From UBA952 sp044361535 (GTDB lineage: Bacteria > Bacteroidota > Bacteroidia > Flavobacteriales_D > Crocinitomicaceae), in the NCBI GenBank assembly GCA_044361535.1, contig JBIKIQ010000017.1:1-64000 (forward strand): a stretch of DNA of 64,000 nt. Reading direction: 5' to 3'. Numbering within the stretch: the stretch's first letter is position 1; every line of letters starts with the position of its first letter. A model generated the notes under the pieces. The model was not told the origin of the DNA. It searched no databases and saw nothing but the letters and a program-made list of their open reading frames with translations. This document shows positions 53,701 through 62,329 of this stretch, one piece after another. Both the position numbers and the translations under genes were made by a program.

Positions 53701-55159
53701 TAAAGCAGGAACAACTGTTACTGCGGGTAATTTACCAACTGTTGCTGCAATAACAAACCAATTTACACCAACAGCTGCACAGTGGAGACAAGAAACGGTT
53801 GATTTAACAAGTTATGTTGGGCAGTCTAATGTTATTATTGCGTTTAAAAATATGGCAGCTTATGGTAATAGATTGTTTATTGATAATATTAACCTAACGG
53901 GAACAGCAGTTCCAACTCCACCAACAGCTAGTTTTACTTCAACTCCTACTGGAACTGCATGTACTGGTCAAACAGTTCAATATACAAGTACTTCAACTGG
54001 AAGCCCTTCTTCTTATTCTTGGTCATTTACGGGAGGTACTCCTGCAACAAGTACTTTGCAAAATCCAACTGTTACCTATACCGTAGCCGGTACATATACT
54101 GCTGCATTAACAGCGACCAATGCTATGGGAAGTAATACATCTACTCAAACAAATTACATTACTATAAATGAAACTCCTTCTTTAACATCTACAACTCCTG
54201 GGAGTCGCTGCGGATCTGGAACAGTTTCTTTAAGCGCCTCATCATCATTAGGAACGATTTCATGGTTTTCAGCAGCAACTGGTGGAACAGCTTTAGGTAA
54301 TGGAAGCACTTTTAGTACTCCTTCAATATCTACTAATACAACGTATTATGCTGAGGTAACATCTAATGGATGTACTTCAGCGAGAATACCTGTTTTAGCT
54401 ACTGTAAATACAAATCCAACAGTTACAAATCCGGGTGCACAAACAATTTGTTTAGGTAGTTCTTCAAATGCAATAAACTTTACAGGAAATAGTGGTAATA
54501 CAACCTACAACTGGACAAATTCTAACGCTTCAATTGGTATAGGTGCATCAGGCACTGGAAATATTACATCTTTTACGCCAACTACAATTGGAACTGCTTC
54601 AATTACAGTAACTCCAACCTTGGCTACTTGTACAGGTACTCCAGTTACGTTTGCAATTAATGTTAATCAAGTACCTACTGTTTCATTTGATTTATCATCA
54701 GTCACGCCTCCATGTATTTATGATCCTTCATTTGTATTGACAGCTGGTTCACCAACGGGAGGAACGTATTCTGGACCTGGGGTAAATGGTTCTAATTTCA
54801 ATCCAGCAAATGCGGGAATTGGAACGCATACAATTACATATTCAGTAACTCAAAATGGATGTGCAGGATCAAATACTTCTACAATTACAGTTGATGCTTG
54901 TTCAAGTATTGAGGACACAGAAATAAATTCAATTGTTGTCTATCCTAATCCGACTAATGGAGTTATTAATATTCAAGGGTTAACTCCTGAAATTCTAGTA
55001 ATCGAGCTTATCGATGCTTCAGGGAAAATTTGTGGAACATGGAATGTGAATTCAGTTGTTAAACAATTAGATCTTTCAGCCTATTCAACAGGAACGTATT
55101 CAATTAATTTTAAAGGAAAAGAGATTAATACGAGCAAACGAATTACAATTAAAAAGTAA
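50795..55159 (+). CDS. Secreted multidomain beta-propeller/PKD protein with T9SS sorting domain
   Basis: The 1454-residue protein starts with a signal peptide (about 1-24). Residues 100-760 hold about nine Asp-box-like repeats of the form STxGGxTW (for example WKTTNGGTSWTT, LKSTDGGATWAT, FKSTNGGTSWTNL), as in sialidase or sortilin-type propellers. Then come a PKD domain (about 768-850), a jelly-roll 'choice-of-anchor J' region (about 855-1045), a second PKD domain (about 1048-1130) and Ig-like or PKD-like modules. The last 75 residues (IVVYPNPTNGVINIQG to KRITIKK) are a type A T9SS sorting signal. It should be exported by the type IX system and anchored or released at the surface. The enzymatic role, if any, is not visible. 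Confidence 0.9.
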   Translation: MKNMYFRFLLFSILTSFSFTSFSQIWVEMMKDPNANFYDIQAEFQDHWAGKTIQKGKGYKAFKRWENYMAPRVYPSGNITMPSQTYKNYKQWEDDLAAAGIPKSTNGSWQIIGPIGKPSGGGAGRLNFIRFDPTNSNTIWVGAPDGGLWKTTNGGTSWTTNTDQLTVIGVSDVAIDPSNTQIMYLATGDSDGSDTFSTGILKSTDGGATWATTGLNWNPNLGRTIGRVLVNPTNPQIILVFASNGIHRSTNGGTSFTQVSTAAVSDGEFKPGDPTTVYACGTTFRKSTDGGATWGAAVTLPLTGITRIAMAVSAANPAYVYLLAANNTDSGFKGLMRSTNSGGTFTSQSTTPNVLGFDNGADAGGQGWYDLAIAASPTNAEEVIIGGVNHWKSTNGGSTWTMISHWYGGFQKPYVHADVHDIQYLPGSGTTILSANDGGFFKTTNSGSTWTDLSSNLAIAQQYRFSLSTSSANLILAGHQDNGTNRTSTASLTAWTEVGGGDGMDCFIDRTNNNRQISSVYYGDYARTLTGGTTFADIADPAVQGEWVSPIKQDPVDANIAYSAGRAALYKTSNIWATTVAWTAMGTPQGTGSIIEFAIAPSNNQVIYSLKTGSGGVSKSSNGGTSFTSCANPTISASPTWVAVSNTDPNVVFVTYSGYSAANKVFKSTNGGTSWTNLSTGLPNVPVNCIVYHNGATGGDGIYVGTDIGIYYRDNSTNGWIDFSQGLPNCEVSDLEIYYATGRLRAATFGRGTWDSDLYTSTPSAPVASFTADNVNICVGQTVQFTNTSSGAPTSFSWSFGGGTPATSTTQNPTVIYNTAGTYNVALTVSNANGTNTSTQTGYITVTGASTNALPLNEGFTAAAFPPTTPAAWTIINTDAGATTWARSTTIGVAPTAGNSMVFDNYNFDDSGNSDEMRLPKLNFSAYSAAQMTFHVAYAPFVQNGQTFADGLQVIVSTDCGTTWSTIYDKAGTTVTAGNLPTVAAITNQFTPTAAQWRQETVDLTSYVGQSNVIIAFKNMAAYGNRLFIDNINLTGTAVPTPPTASFTSTPTGTACTGQTVQYTSTSTGSPSSYSWSFTGGTPATSTLQNPTVTYTVAGTYTAALTATNAMGSNTSTQTNYITINETPSLTSTTPGSRCGSGTVSLSASSSLGTISWFSAATGGTALGNGSTFSTPSISTNTTYYAEVTSNGCTSARIPVLATVNTNPTVTNPGAQTICLGSSSNAINFTGNSGNTTYNWTNSNASIGIGASGTGNITSFTPTTIGTASITVTPTLATCTGTPVTFAINVNQVPTVSFDLSSVTPPCIYDPSFVLTAGSPTGGTYSGPGVNGSNFNPANAGIGTHTITYSVTQNGCAGSNTSTITVDACSSIEDTEINSIVVYPNPTNGVINIQGLTPEILVIELIDASGKICGTWNVNSVVKQLDLSAYSTGTYSINFKGKEINTSKRITIKK

Positions 55160-55180
55160 ATCAATTCCTTTCAGTTTAAA

Positions 55181-55210
55181 AGAGGTCATCAAAAAATGAC
55201 CTCTTTTTTT
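55181..55210 (+). terminator. Terminator after the T9SS cargo gene
   Basis: AGAGGTCAT-caaaaa-ATGACCTCT is a perfect 9-bp stem, followed by six or more T residues. It lies 21 nt past the stop. Confidence 0.93.
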
Positions 55211-55278
55211 TGCCCTAATGATCTATTATTCACAAGGTTTTTGTTCAAAACTAATTTAAAAAAGGTGTAATAAATTTA

Positions 55279-55307
55279 TTTGATATACATTATTGATATT
55301 ACTTTTG
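55279..55307 (+). promoter_or_regulatory. Promoter of the 55.3-59.0 kb gene cluster
   Basis: TTTG (55279-55282), 17 nt, TACTTTTG (55300-55307). It ends 20 nt before ATG 55328 and covers the alternative TTG start at 55280, which makes that start unlikely. Confidence 0.6.
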
Positions 55308-55327
55308 TTCTAAATTTTCCAATATTG

Positions 55328-56014
55328 ATGTTAGTTCGTGTTTGTTTATTGGTTGTTCTATTTGGATTTCAATTTTCTTGTTGGGCTCAACCTGCTCAAT
55401 TAGATCGAAATAAGGATTCATACAATTGGATGGTCGGAGCGAGTTGGAATCTTGTTTCTCCGATGAAGGAGATAGGAATGGTTAAAGGGTTGCAATATCC
55501 TTCACGATTTTTTGTTGATAAGCATTATTACGGTGGATGGAGTTGGGAAGCAGCACTTGCATTTGGAAAGTTTGACACCATAGCCATTAGGCCAGATTCA
55601 TTAAAAATGACGACCTCATTTTTTTCTTTAGATGCAAATGTTCGTTACAGTTTTCAAAGAATGTTGTCCTCGAGTCAAACAATAGATCCTTATATATCCT
55701 ATGGATTAGGTTTGACAAATAGATCTTTGTATGGTACACAATTCAATGGAAATGTGGCAGTTGGTCTGAATTTGTGGGTATCGTCTAATTTAGGAATTCA
55801 AGTCCAATCAGCGGCAAAGATTGCTCTAACAAGCAACATACTTAAAACAGATAAACATTACTTGCAACATACTATAGGTTTGGCAATTCGGATTCCTGAA
55901 GGAAGTATTACTGATAATAGTTTTAATAAACGCCGCTACAAGAAAATTAAAATTATTCGTGACAAACCCAACAAAAAGAAAAAGAAAAAGAAAAAAGAAA
56001 GTGACGCCAAGTGA
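55328..56014 (+). CDS. Outer-membrane beta-barrel protein
   Basis: From ATG 55328 the 228-residue product has a signal peptide (LVVLFGFQFSCWAQ) and then alternating amphipathic beta strands typical of small Bacteroidota outer-membrane barrels (GGWSWEAALAFGKF, FFSLDANVRYSF, IDPYISYGLGLTNRSL). It ends in a striking basic tail, a run of lysines. No enzymatic residues are seen. It is the first gene of a five-gene cluster; its stop overlaps the GTG of the next gene. Confidence 0.75.
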   Translation: MLVRVCLLVVLFGFQFSCWAQPAQLDRNKDSYNWMVGASWNLVSPMKEIGMVKGLQYPSRFFVDKHYYGGWSWEAALAFGKFDTIAIRPDSLKMTTSFFSLDANVRYSFQRMLSSSQTIDPYISYGLGLTNRSLYGTQFNGNVAVGLNLWVSSNLGIQVQSAAKIALTSNILKTDKHYLQHTIGLAIRIPEGSITDNSFNKRRYKKIKIIRDKPNKKKKKKKKESDAK

Positions 56015-56628
56015 TCACAAATAAAATTTCACTCATTCTCCTTGTTTTACTTTTTTCCTGTCAAGAGAATAAAGAAAAAAGTATAAAAGATTTTGGTCAA
56101 GTAGTTCCCAAATCACACAGAACTGAAAAGAATCAATTAGCTGACTCAAATGAGGTTGATTCATCGCGTTTAAAATTCTATTCTAAACTAGAAAATTTGA
56201 CCATTGATAGTGTAAATGAATTGACAAAGACTTTGTTTCCTGATCGATTTGGTCCCATAAAAAAGACTAAGGAAACTCTTTATTTTAAAAAAGATAGTTT
56301 GCAATTTTTAGAGTATACTTATAAAGATACCAGCATATCAAAACGTGCGTTGTATAATCTCATGGATTGTTTTGAAAGTCCATGTAAATCTTTTAAATTT
56401 CACGAGTCGACAAACGTGAGCAAATCAAGTTTTTCCATATTTTATAGTCAAAAGTCTTTAATTATATTGAAAAGTTCAGCAGACATTAAAGTAAATGATT
56501 GGCTTTCATTTCTTGAAAAAGAAAAAGGATACAAGTCGTTTGAAATAGTCATTTCTCAATCAAAAAATGGAAAGACTAAATGGTTTAGTTCAAAGAATGC
56601 AAAATTAATCCCCATACCTAAAAAATGA
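56011..56628 (+). CDS. Uncharacterised lipoprotein, 205 residues
   Basis: It starts with GTG at 56011, overlapping the stop of the barrel gene (GTGA), so translation is coupled. A signal and lipobox (LLVLLFSCQEN) mark it as a lipoprotein. The remaining sequence is Lys/Ser-rich and matches no family I know. The next gene overlaps by ATGA. Confidence 0.7.
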   Translation: MITNKISLILLVLLFSCQENKEKSIKDFGQVVPKSHRTEKNQLADSNEVDSSRLKFYSKLENLTIDSVNELTKTLFPDRFGPIKKTKETLYFKKDSLQFLEYTYKDTSISKRALYNLMDCFESPCKSFKFHESTNVSKSSFSIFYSQKSLIILKSSADIKVNDWLSFLEKEKGYKSFEIVISQSKNGKTKWFSSKNAKLIPIPKK

Positions 56629-56933
56629 TAGTTGATAGAGGATTTATAATGGTTGAAGCTCAATCTGAATTCATTAATTGGATTCAATTAAATGCAAAGG
56701 CTACTGTAATTGGAATTGAAGATTCAGAGCCTTCTATCTATTTGATTACTGATGATTTTTTGGATGATGATCTTGTTATTAAACAATATTATGAGGAGAT
56801 ATTTTTATATGAATTAGAACTTTGTGGCATTGATGAATCGTTGTGGCCTGAGATAACCTTAGACAATTTTAACCGATTTTTTCAAACAAAAGTTGGAGTG
56901 TCAGTTTTTGATATTAAGAAAAAGAAAAGTTAA
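56625..56933 (+). CDS. Uncharacterised acidic cytosolic protein, 102 residues
   Basis: The function is not recognised. The product has no signal or membrane segment and is rich in Asp/Glu and aromatic residues (DDFLDDDLVIKQYYEEIFLYELELCG). It overlaps the lipoprotein gene by 4 nt. Its stop shares one base with the ATG of the next gene (TAATG). An alternative start at the second Met (56649) is possible and would lose the coupling. Confidence 0.7.
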   Translation: MIVDRGFIMVEAQSEFINWIQLNAKATVIGIEDSEPSIYLITDDFLDDDLVIKQYYEEIFLYELELCGIDESLWPEITLDNFNRFFQTKVGVSVFDIKKKKS

Positions 56934-57832
56934 TGAATTTAATTCATCGGCAACACATTGATTGTGATAGATGGAACAAATTGGTTGATAAAACAGCTCA
57001 TGCAACCATCTATAACAAGTCTTTTTTTTTGGATGTTGTTAGTGAAAATTGGTGTATTTATGTTGATGAAGATTATTCAAAAGGCATAGCTATACCCTTT
57101 ACACAAAAATTGAATTACAAAAGTGTTTACACACCAAACTTTTTTCGTTGTTTAAATTTTTTAGGAGAAATAACTAACGAAATAGCATCACAAATTATTG
57201 AGGATGTCAAAAGAGAATTTTCTGTTGGGAATTTATCCATTGATTATTGTGGGATTTTATTGGAAGGCGAAGAAAGAGTTTACCAAAAAATAGGCTCATT
57301 TGAAGGTTATACATTGAATAATTTATCAAAAAGGATGCTTAAAAAATTCAATCAAAGTGGATTGAGTATTTCAGAAGAAATTAATCTTTCGGACTCTTTA
57401 AGTTTTTTAGAATTGAATTTATTTCAACGAATAGAAGGATTGTCTAAGTCTGATTTTGCTATTTTTCGGAAATTGATTAACACATTAAATGACTTGAAAT
57501 TACTAAAAAAATACGCCATCTACGATCAGGGAAATAGAATAAAAGGTTGTATTTTGCTTGTTCAATCAACCAATACTTTAATTTACATTAAGGGAGTTGC
57601 TTCTTCGGAAGACATGAAACAGGGAGCAATGTATGGCTTAATGAATCAAGCTATTTCTTTGGCAAAAGATAATCATCAAACTTTTGATTTTGGTGGTTCA
57701 AATATTGATTCAATAAGACAATTTTATAAAAACTTAGGGGGTGAAGACTCTAAGTATGTTCGTATTACATGGGGAGAATTCCCATTATATTATAAAACAG
57801 CTAAGTATCTTTATCGTTATCTTAGAAAGTAA
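56933..57832 (+). CDS. GNAT/FemAB-like acyltransferase
   Basis: The 299-residue protein resembles the FemAB/BioF2-like double-GNAT group common in Bacteroidota. It starts with MNLIHRQHIDCDRWNKLVD and has a C-terminal half with GCILLVQSTNTLIYIKGVASSEDMKQGAMYGLMNQAI and FDFGGSNIDSIRQFYKNLGGE, which matches the aminoacyl- or acyl-binding GNAT core. It may add an amino acid or acyl group to an unknown acceptor. It is coupled to the 102-residue gene upstream, and purT follows 8 nt later. Confidence 0.75.
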   Translation: MNLIHRQHIDCDRWNKLVDKTAHATIYNKSFFLDVVSENWCIYVDEDYSKGIAIPFTQKLNYKSVYTPNFFRCLNFLGEITNEIASQIIEDVKREFSVGNLSIDYCGILLEGEERVYQKIGSFEGYTLNNLSKRMLKKFNQSGLSISEEINLSDSLSFLELNLFQRIEGLSKSDFAIFRKLINTLNDLKLLKKYAIYDQGNRIKGCILLVQSTNTLIYIKGVASSEDMKQGAMYGLMNQAISLAKDNHQTFDFGGSNIDSIRQFYKNLGGEDSKYVRITWGEFPLYYKTAKYLYRYLRK

Positions 57833-57840
57833 AAAAAAAA

Positions 57841-59001
57841 ATGAGAAAAAAAATACTGCTTTTAGGGTCAGGAGAATTGGGAAAAGAGTTTGTTATTTCA
57901 TGCCAACGCTTAGGACAATATGTTGTTGCCGTTGATAATTATTTGGGAGCACCGGCTATGCAGGTGGCACATGAATTTGAGGTGATTAATATGCTTGATG
58001 GTTCAGAATTAGACCGAATTGTTGCAAAGCATAAACCAGATATAATTGTGCCTGAGATTGAGGCAATAAGAACAGATCAATTTTACACATATGAAGATCA
58101 AGGTATTAAGGTCGTTCCAAGTGCTAAGGCTGCAAATTATACAATGAATAGAAAAGCAATTCGTGATTTGGCTTCAAAGGATTTAGGTATTCGAACTGCT
58201 AAATATCAATATGCTACCTCGTTTGAAGAATTAAGAAATGGCGTTGCATATTGCGGACTTCCTTGTGTTGTTAAACCGTTGATGTCAAGTTCTGGTAAAG
58301 GTCAGTCAGTAATAAAAACGGAAATTGATATAGAAAAGGCATGGAATTATGCAATGGAGGGTTCACGCGGAGACTTGAAAGAAGTTATAGTGGAGTCATT
58401 CGTCGATTTTGATTTTGAAATCACTTTGCTTACAGTAACTCAAAAGCATGGAGAGACATTGTTTTGTCCTCCAATTGGTCATAGACAGGAACGAGGTGAT
58501 TATCAAGAAAGTTGGCAACCCCAACCCGTTCAGAGCGAACATTTGCAAGAGGCTCAAGAAATGGCAGCCAAGGTGACCAAAGCTCTGGGAGGGGAAGGCA
58601 TATGGGGAGTAGAATTTTTTATTACCAAGGATGGTCCCTATTTTTCTGAATTATCACCAAGACCGCATGATACTGGATTGGTAACACTAGCAGGAACACA
58701 AAATTTTTCTGAATTTGAATTGCATGCCAGGGCCATAATTGGTCTACCAATTCCTCAAATAAACTTATTGAGAAATGGGGCAAGTTCAGTTATTCTAGCT
58801 ACCCATGAATCAGCTGAATTTCCTAAAATCAACGGAATTGAAGCAGCATCAAATATTCCAAATACGAACTTTTCAATATTTGGAAAACCTTCTTCTAGAC
58901 CATATAGAAGAATGGGAGTAGCTCTTGCCTATGGAAATGAGGATGTTCAAGAATTAGTTACACTGGCAAAACAGGTATCATCAAAAATTACAGTTTCTTA
59001 A
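57841..59001 (+). CDS. purT: Formate-dependent phosphoribosylglycinamide formyltransferase
   Basis: It makes formyl-GAR from GAR, formate and ATP in purine synthesis, an alternative to folate-dependent PurN. The 386-residue ATP-grasp protein has an N-terminal LLLGSGELGKEFVISCQRLG motif. It also has CGLPCVVKPLMSSSGKGQS for ATP, WGVEFFITKDGPYFSELSPRPHDTG for metal binding, and a PurT C-terminal domain. It is the last gene of the 55.3 kb cluster and converges on the permease gene with a 14-nt gap. Confidence 0.96.
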   Translation: MRKKILLLGSGELGKEFVISCQRLGQYVVAVDNYLGAPAMQVAHEFEVINMLDGSELDRIVAKHKPDIIVPEIEAIRTDQFYTYEDQGIKVVPSAKAANYTMNRKAIRDLASKDLGIRTAKYQYATSFEELRNGVAYCGLPCVVKPLMSSSGKGQSVIKTEIDIEKAWNYAMEGSRGDLKEVIVESFVDFDFEITLLTVTQKHGETLFCPPIGHRQERGDYQESWQPQPVQSEHLQEAQEMAAKVTKALGGEGIWGVEFFITKDGPYFSELSPRPHDTGLVTLAGTQNFSEFELHARAIIGLPIPQINLLRNGASSVILATHESAEFPKINGIEAASNIPNTNFSIFGKPSSRPYRRMGVALAYGNEDVQELVTLAKQVSSKITVS

Positions 59002-59015
59002 AGAAATATTTTGAT

Positions 59016-60962
59016 TTACCCGGCTTTAGGGTTTAATTTGGAGTTTCTTGCGCTATACCCAAAATAGATTACTAATCCTAAAAGAAGCCATCCGGTAAAA
59101 TAAATCCAATTGTTTAATTCTAATTCACTCATCATATATAAGCATGAGAGTAGCCCAAGAATTGGAATTAAAGAAAGGTTGTTTAAAAAGGCCATAATTG
59201 CAATAAAAACAGTAAAAAGGATAAAAATCCATGTTGGAATTTTCTCAGCAAAATGCATAAACCCTTGATTGTAAAAAAATGATTCGTCTTTCTTAAAATC
59301 ATTAGATTTTAATATTTCAATTAGTTGTTTTTGTCGATTATCAGTAAAATAGGCATAAACATCATTATTAGATTTAATCATATTAATTGAGTCAATATTG
59401 ATAGCAGTGGTTCTCAGTTTTGAAATCTCACTCGGAGACAAATTGTCCAATACATCTTGGTTTGACTTTAAATCCTTTTTGTTCAAAAGAAAATGGGTAG
59501 ATTCTTCATTATATTTTGTGAAAAGCAAAATGCCTGAAGCTACTAAAACTATTGGCATAATATACTTGGCATTGATATATGGTGTTTTAAATTTTCCTCG
59601 TGGAATATCCTTCTTGTTTTGTAGAACTAATACACCACCACATACCAACACAAAAGCGAATAAGGTACCAATACTACAAAGGTCTGTCACCATTTTAAGA
59701 TTCATGAAAAGGGCAGGAATTGCTACAATAAACCCAACTACTATTGTTGAGAAAGAAGGTGTTTTAAATTTTGGATGAATTTTAGAAAAACGTTTGGGTA
59801 ACAATCCATCTCTACTCATACTCATCCAGATTCTAGGTTGACCCATTTGAAATACAAGAAGTACTGACGCCATTGCTACAACAGCACTAACGGCAATGAT
59901 TCCAGACATCCATTTAAGATTTAATTTCTCAAAAACGTATGCAAGAGGATCACCAACCGCAAGTTCGCTGTAATGAACCATACCTGTTAAAATCAATGCG
60001 ATAATTATATAAAGAATGGTACATATAATTATTGCCCACATCATGCCGCGAGGTAAATCTCGTTGGGGATTTTCACACTCTTCGGCTGTAGTTGAAATGG
60101 CATCAAAGCCAATATAAGCGAAAAAAACAGCAGAAACTCCTTTGAGTACACCTGCAACTCCATTGGGTGCAAAGGGGTTCCAATTGGAAACATCCACGTA
60201 AAAAATTCCTACAGCAATTACTAGTAATATAATTGCCAGTTTAACAATAACCATAGCATTAGACGCATTTCTGCTTTCCTTCATGCCTCGGTAAACTAAC
60301 CAAGTTATAACAACAATTATAAAAAGTGCGGGTAAGTCAAAAATTAGGTGAAAACCAAATAGGGTTGGGGCGTTATTCCAAGCTAGATATGCTTCTTGTA
60401 TAACTGGTTCAAGTGCGGAATATTCTTTTCCTGCCTTGAGCATTGCCACAGCGTTATCATATCCATTTGATGCGCTCATGTAATCCATCTGAATCCATTC
60501 TGGTAAATGAATACCTTTTAGGCCTATTGCTTTTATATGAATACTTTCCAGAAGGGTTGTGAAATAATCACTCCAAGATATAGCAACCGTAATATTTCCA
60601 ATTGCATATTCCATAATAAGGGCCCACCCAATAATCCATGCGATTATTTCACCAAAAGCAACATAAGAATAGGTATAAGCACTTCCTGAAACAGGTACCA
60701 TTGATGCAAACTCAGCATAGGCAAAAGCGGCAAATCCACATGCAAGAGCGGTAAATAAAAATAGAAAGATTACAGCTGGACCACCCGCTGAGCTGGCTTG
60801 TCCTATTGTGCTAAAGATTCCGGCACCAATTATTGCAGCTATTCCAAATGACGCTAAATCCCGTGTTTTTAAGTGTTTACCTAATGATTCGTGTGAATCA
60901 CCTTGTCCAGCCTCTATTTGCTTGTGAATTTCGTGAATACTTTTTTTTCTGAAATAGTTCAT
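59016..60962 (-). CDS. APC-family amino acid permease
   Basis: The 648-residue inner-membrane transporter has 12-14 helices and the APC signature near its N terminus (GIAAIIGAGIFSTIGQA). It resembles cationic amino acid transporters (CAT type), including GFDAISTTAEECENPQRDLPRG. A hydrophilic insert of about 100 residues between late helices (TKYNEESTHFLLNKKDLKS onwards) is unusual for the family. I chose ATG 60962 because the upstream frame from 60992 adds ten residues with no support. The substrate is not decided by sequence. Confidence 0.87.
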   Translation of the reverse strand: MNYFRKKSIHEIHKQIEAGQGDSHESLGKHLKTRDLASFGIAAIIGAGIFSTIGQASSAGGPAVIFLFLFTALACGFAAFAYAEFASMVPVSGSAYTYSYVAFGEIIAWIIGWALIMEYAIGNITVAISWSDYFTTLLESIHIKAIGLKGIHLPEWIQMDYMSASNGYDNAVAMLKAGKEYSALEPVIQEAYLAWNNAPTLFGFHLIFDLPALFIIVVITWLVYRGMKESRNASNAMVIVKLAIILLVIAVGIFYVDVSNWNPFAPNGVAGVLKGVSAVFFAYIGFDAISTTAEECENPQRDLPRGMMWAIIICTILYIIIALILTGMVHYSELAVGDPLAYVFEKLNLKWMSGIIAVSAVVAMASVLLVFQMGQPRIWMSMSRDGLLPKRFSKIHPKFKTPSFSTIVVGFIVAIPALFMNLKMVTDLCSIGTLFAFVLVCGGVLVLQNKKDIPRGKFKTPYINAKYIMPIVLVASGILLFTKYNEESTHFLLNKKDLKSNQDVLDNLSPSEISKLRTTAINIDSINMIKSNNDVYAYFTDNRQKQLIEILKSNDFKKDESFFYNQGFMHFAEKIPTWIFILFTVFIAIMAFLNNLSLIPILGLLSCLYMMSELELNNWIYFTGWLLLGLVIYFGYSARNSKLNPKAG

Positions 60963-61052
60963 TTTACTGCATTTGCGTATAAAAATAAACATAATTCAAT
61001 TTGTAACCTAAAAGAAAATAGCTTCAATCTAGAATTTGTCTTAAACTCAAAC

Positions 61053-61060
61053 TATATTTG
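61053..61060 (+). promoter_or_regulatory. -7 box abutting the O-antigen ligase-like gene
   Basis: TATATTTG ends 3 nt before ATG 61064 and contains the alternative TTG (61058), so the ATG is the real start. The mRNA would be leaderless or nearly so. Confidence 0.5.
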
Positions 61061-61063
61061 CCT

Positions 61064-62329
61064 ATGATTTCAGAGAATTCAATTGATCGTTTAGAACTTT
61101 ATAAAAAATGGATCGACCGTATCTTATGGTTGACAATTATTTTAGTTCCGATTGCCATATTACCTTTTGGTGTAAACGATATCTTCGATGCAATAAAAGG
61201 CCCTATTTTAGTAGTTTCTGGAATTTCTATTTTAACATTATTAATCCTCGCTAAAAAATTTGAGAAATCAATAATTACCTGGTTACTGATTAGTTACTTA
61301 CTTTTAGTTCTACTTTCTTCCATCTTTGCCCATGATCCACTTTTAGCATTCGCTGGCGCAACCAATTATGGGGGGAGATTTGAAGGGTTTTTAACCATTT
61401 CAATCTATGTTATTTTATTTTATGCTTCTAGAAATTATCTGATTGTCACGAAACCAAAGCTAATTCGTGCTTTAGGTTTTCTCTCAATAGTATCTGTTTA
61501 TTCCTTGGTTCAATATTATCAGTTTGATCCACTTGTTATTTATAAGAACTACCGCCCAATGATATTTTCTACTATTGGGAATCAAAATTTTTTGGGTTCA
61601 TTAATGGTGATTCTTTGCTCACTGACTTTAGGTCTTTCAGTTTATTATAAAAAATGGTACTATTTTCTGTTTTTCATGCTGTTTTTTTCATCGTTATTAG
61701 CGTCACAAACTAGAGGTAGTTGGATTGCATTTGGTATAATATTTTTTGGGTTAACTGTTTTGATTGTATTATCGAATCGCGAAAAAATTATAGGGGTAGT
61801 TCTTATTTCTTTAATTATGATTTTTGTTGCATTTACCCTCAATTTCTCTAAAAAGAATGCGCTTTCTAAGCGAACAAATTCAATTAGAACTGAAATTAAA
61901 ATGAAAAATGAATATGGTGGTTCAGGAAGATTTAAAATTTGGGAAATCACCTGGGGAGTAATTAAAGATCACCCTTTATTGGGGACTGGACCGGAAAATT
62001 TAAAACCGGTGCTAAAAACAGAGTACAAAAAAGAATTGAATGCATACTATCGCATGAAAGGGGTAACTATTGATAAAGCGCATAATGAATACTTGCACAT
62101 GGCAGCAGTTATCGGTATTCCTTCCTTATTAATTTATTTGATTTTAATTGTTCTTATTTTTTGGAGAAATATCCCTCTAATGCTTAAAGATAAATCTAAA
62201 ATTATAGTTGGATTTGCTGTTATTGGGTATTTAATTCAGGCATTTTCGAATATTAGCGTGATTGCCGTTGCTCCAATTTTCTGGATAATTTTAGGCTATT
62301 TCTCAAGTAAATCTAGGGAAGTTTACTAA
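61064..62329 (+). CDS. O-antigen ligase/polymerase-like membrane protein (Wzy_C)
   Basis: The 421-residue product has about ten membrane helices and the Wzy_C domain. A periplasmic loop (about 280-350) carries RFKIWEITWGVIKDHPLLGTGPENL and KAHNEYLHMAAVIG, the regions holding the Arg and His needed in WaaL-type ligases. It joins or polymerises surface glycan. The glycosyltransferase and flippase at 19-22 kb may serve the same glycan. Its end overlaps the convergent protease gene by 17 nt. Confidence 0.85.
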   Translation: MISENSIDRLELYKKWIDRILWLTIILVPIAILPFGVNDIFDAIKGPILVVSGISILTLLILAKKFEKSIITWLLISYLLLVLLSSIFAHDPLLAFAGATNYGGRFEGFLTISIYVILFYASRNYLIVTKPKLIRALGFLSIVSVYSLVQYYQFDPLVIYKNYRPMIFSTIGNQNFLGSLMVILCSLTLGLSVYYKKWYYFLFFMLFFSSLLASQTRGSWIAFGIIFFGLTVLIVLSNREKIIGVVLISLIMIFVAFTLNFSKKNALSKRTNSIRTEIKMKNEYGGSGRFKIWEITWGVIKDHPLLGTGPENLKPVLKTEYKKELNAYYRMKGVTIDKAHNEYLHMAAVIGIPSLLIYLILIVLIFWRNIPLMLKDKSKIIVGFAVIGYLIQAFSNISVIAVAPIFWIILGYFSSKSREVY

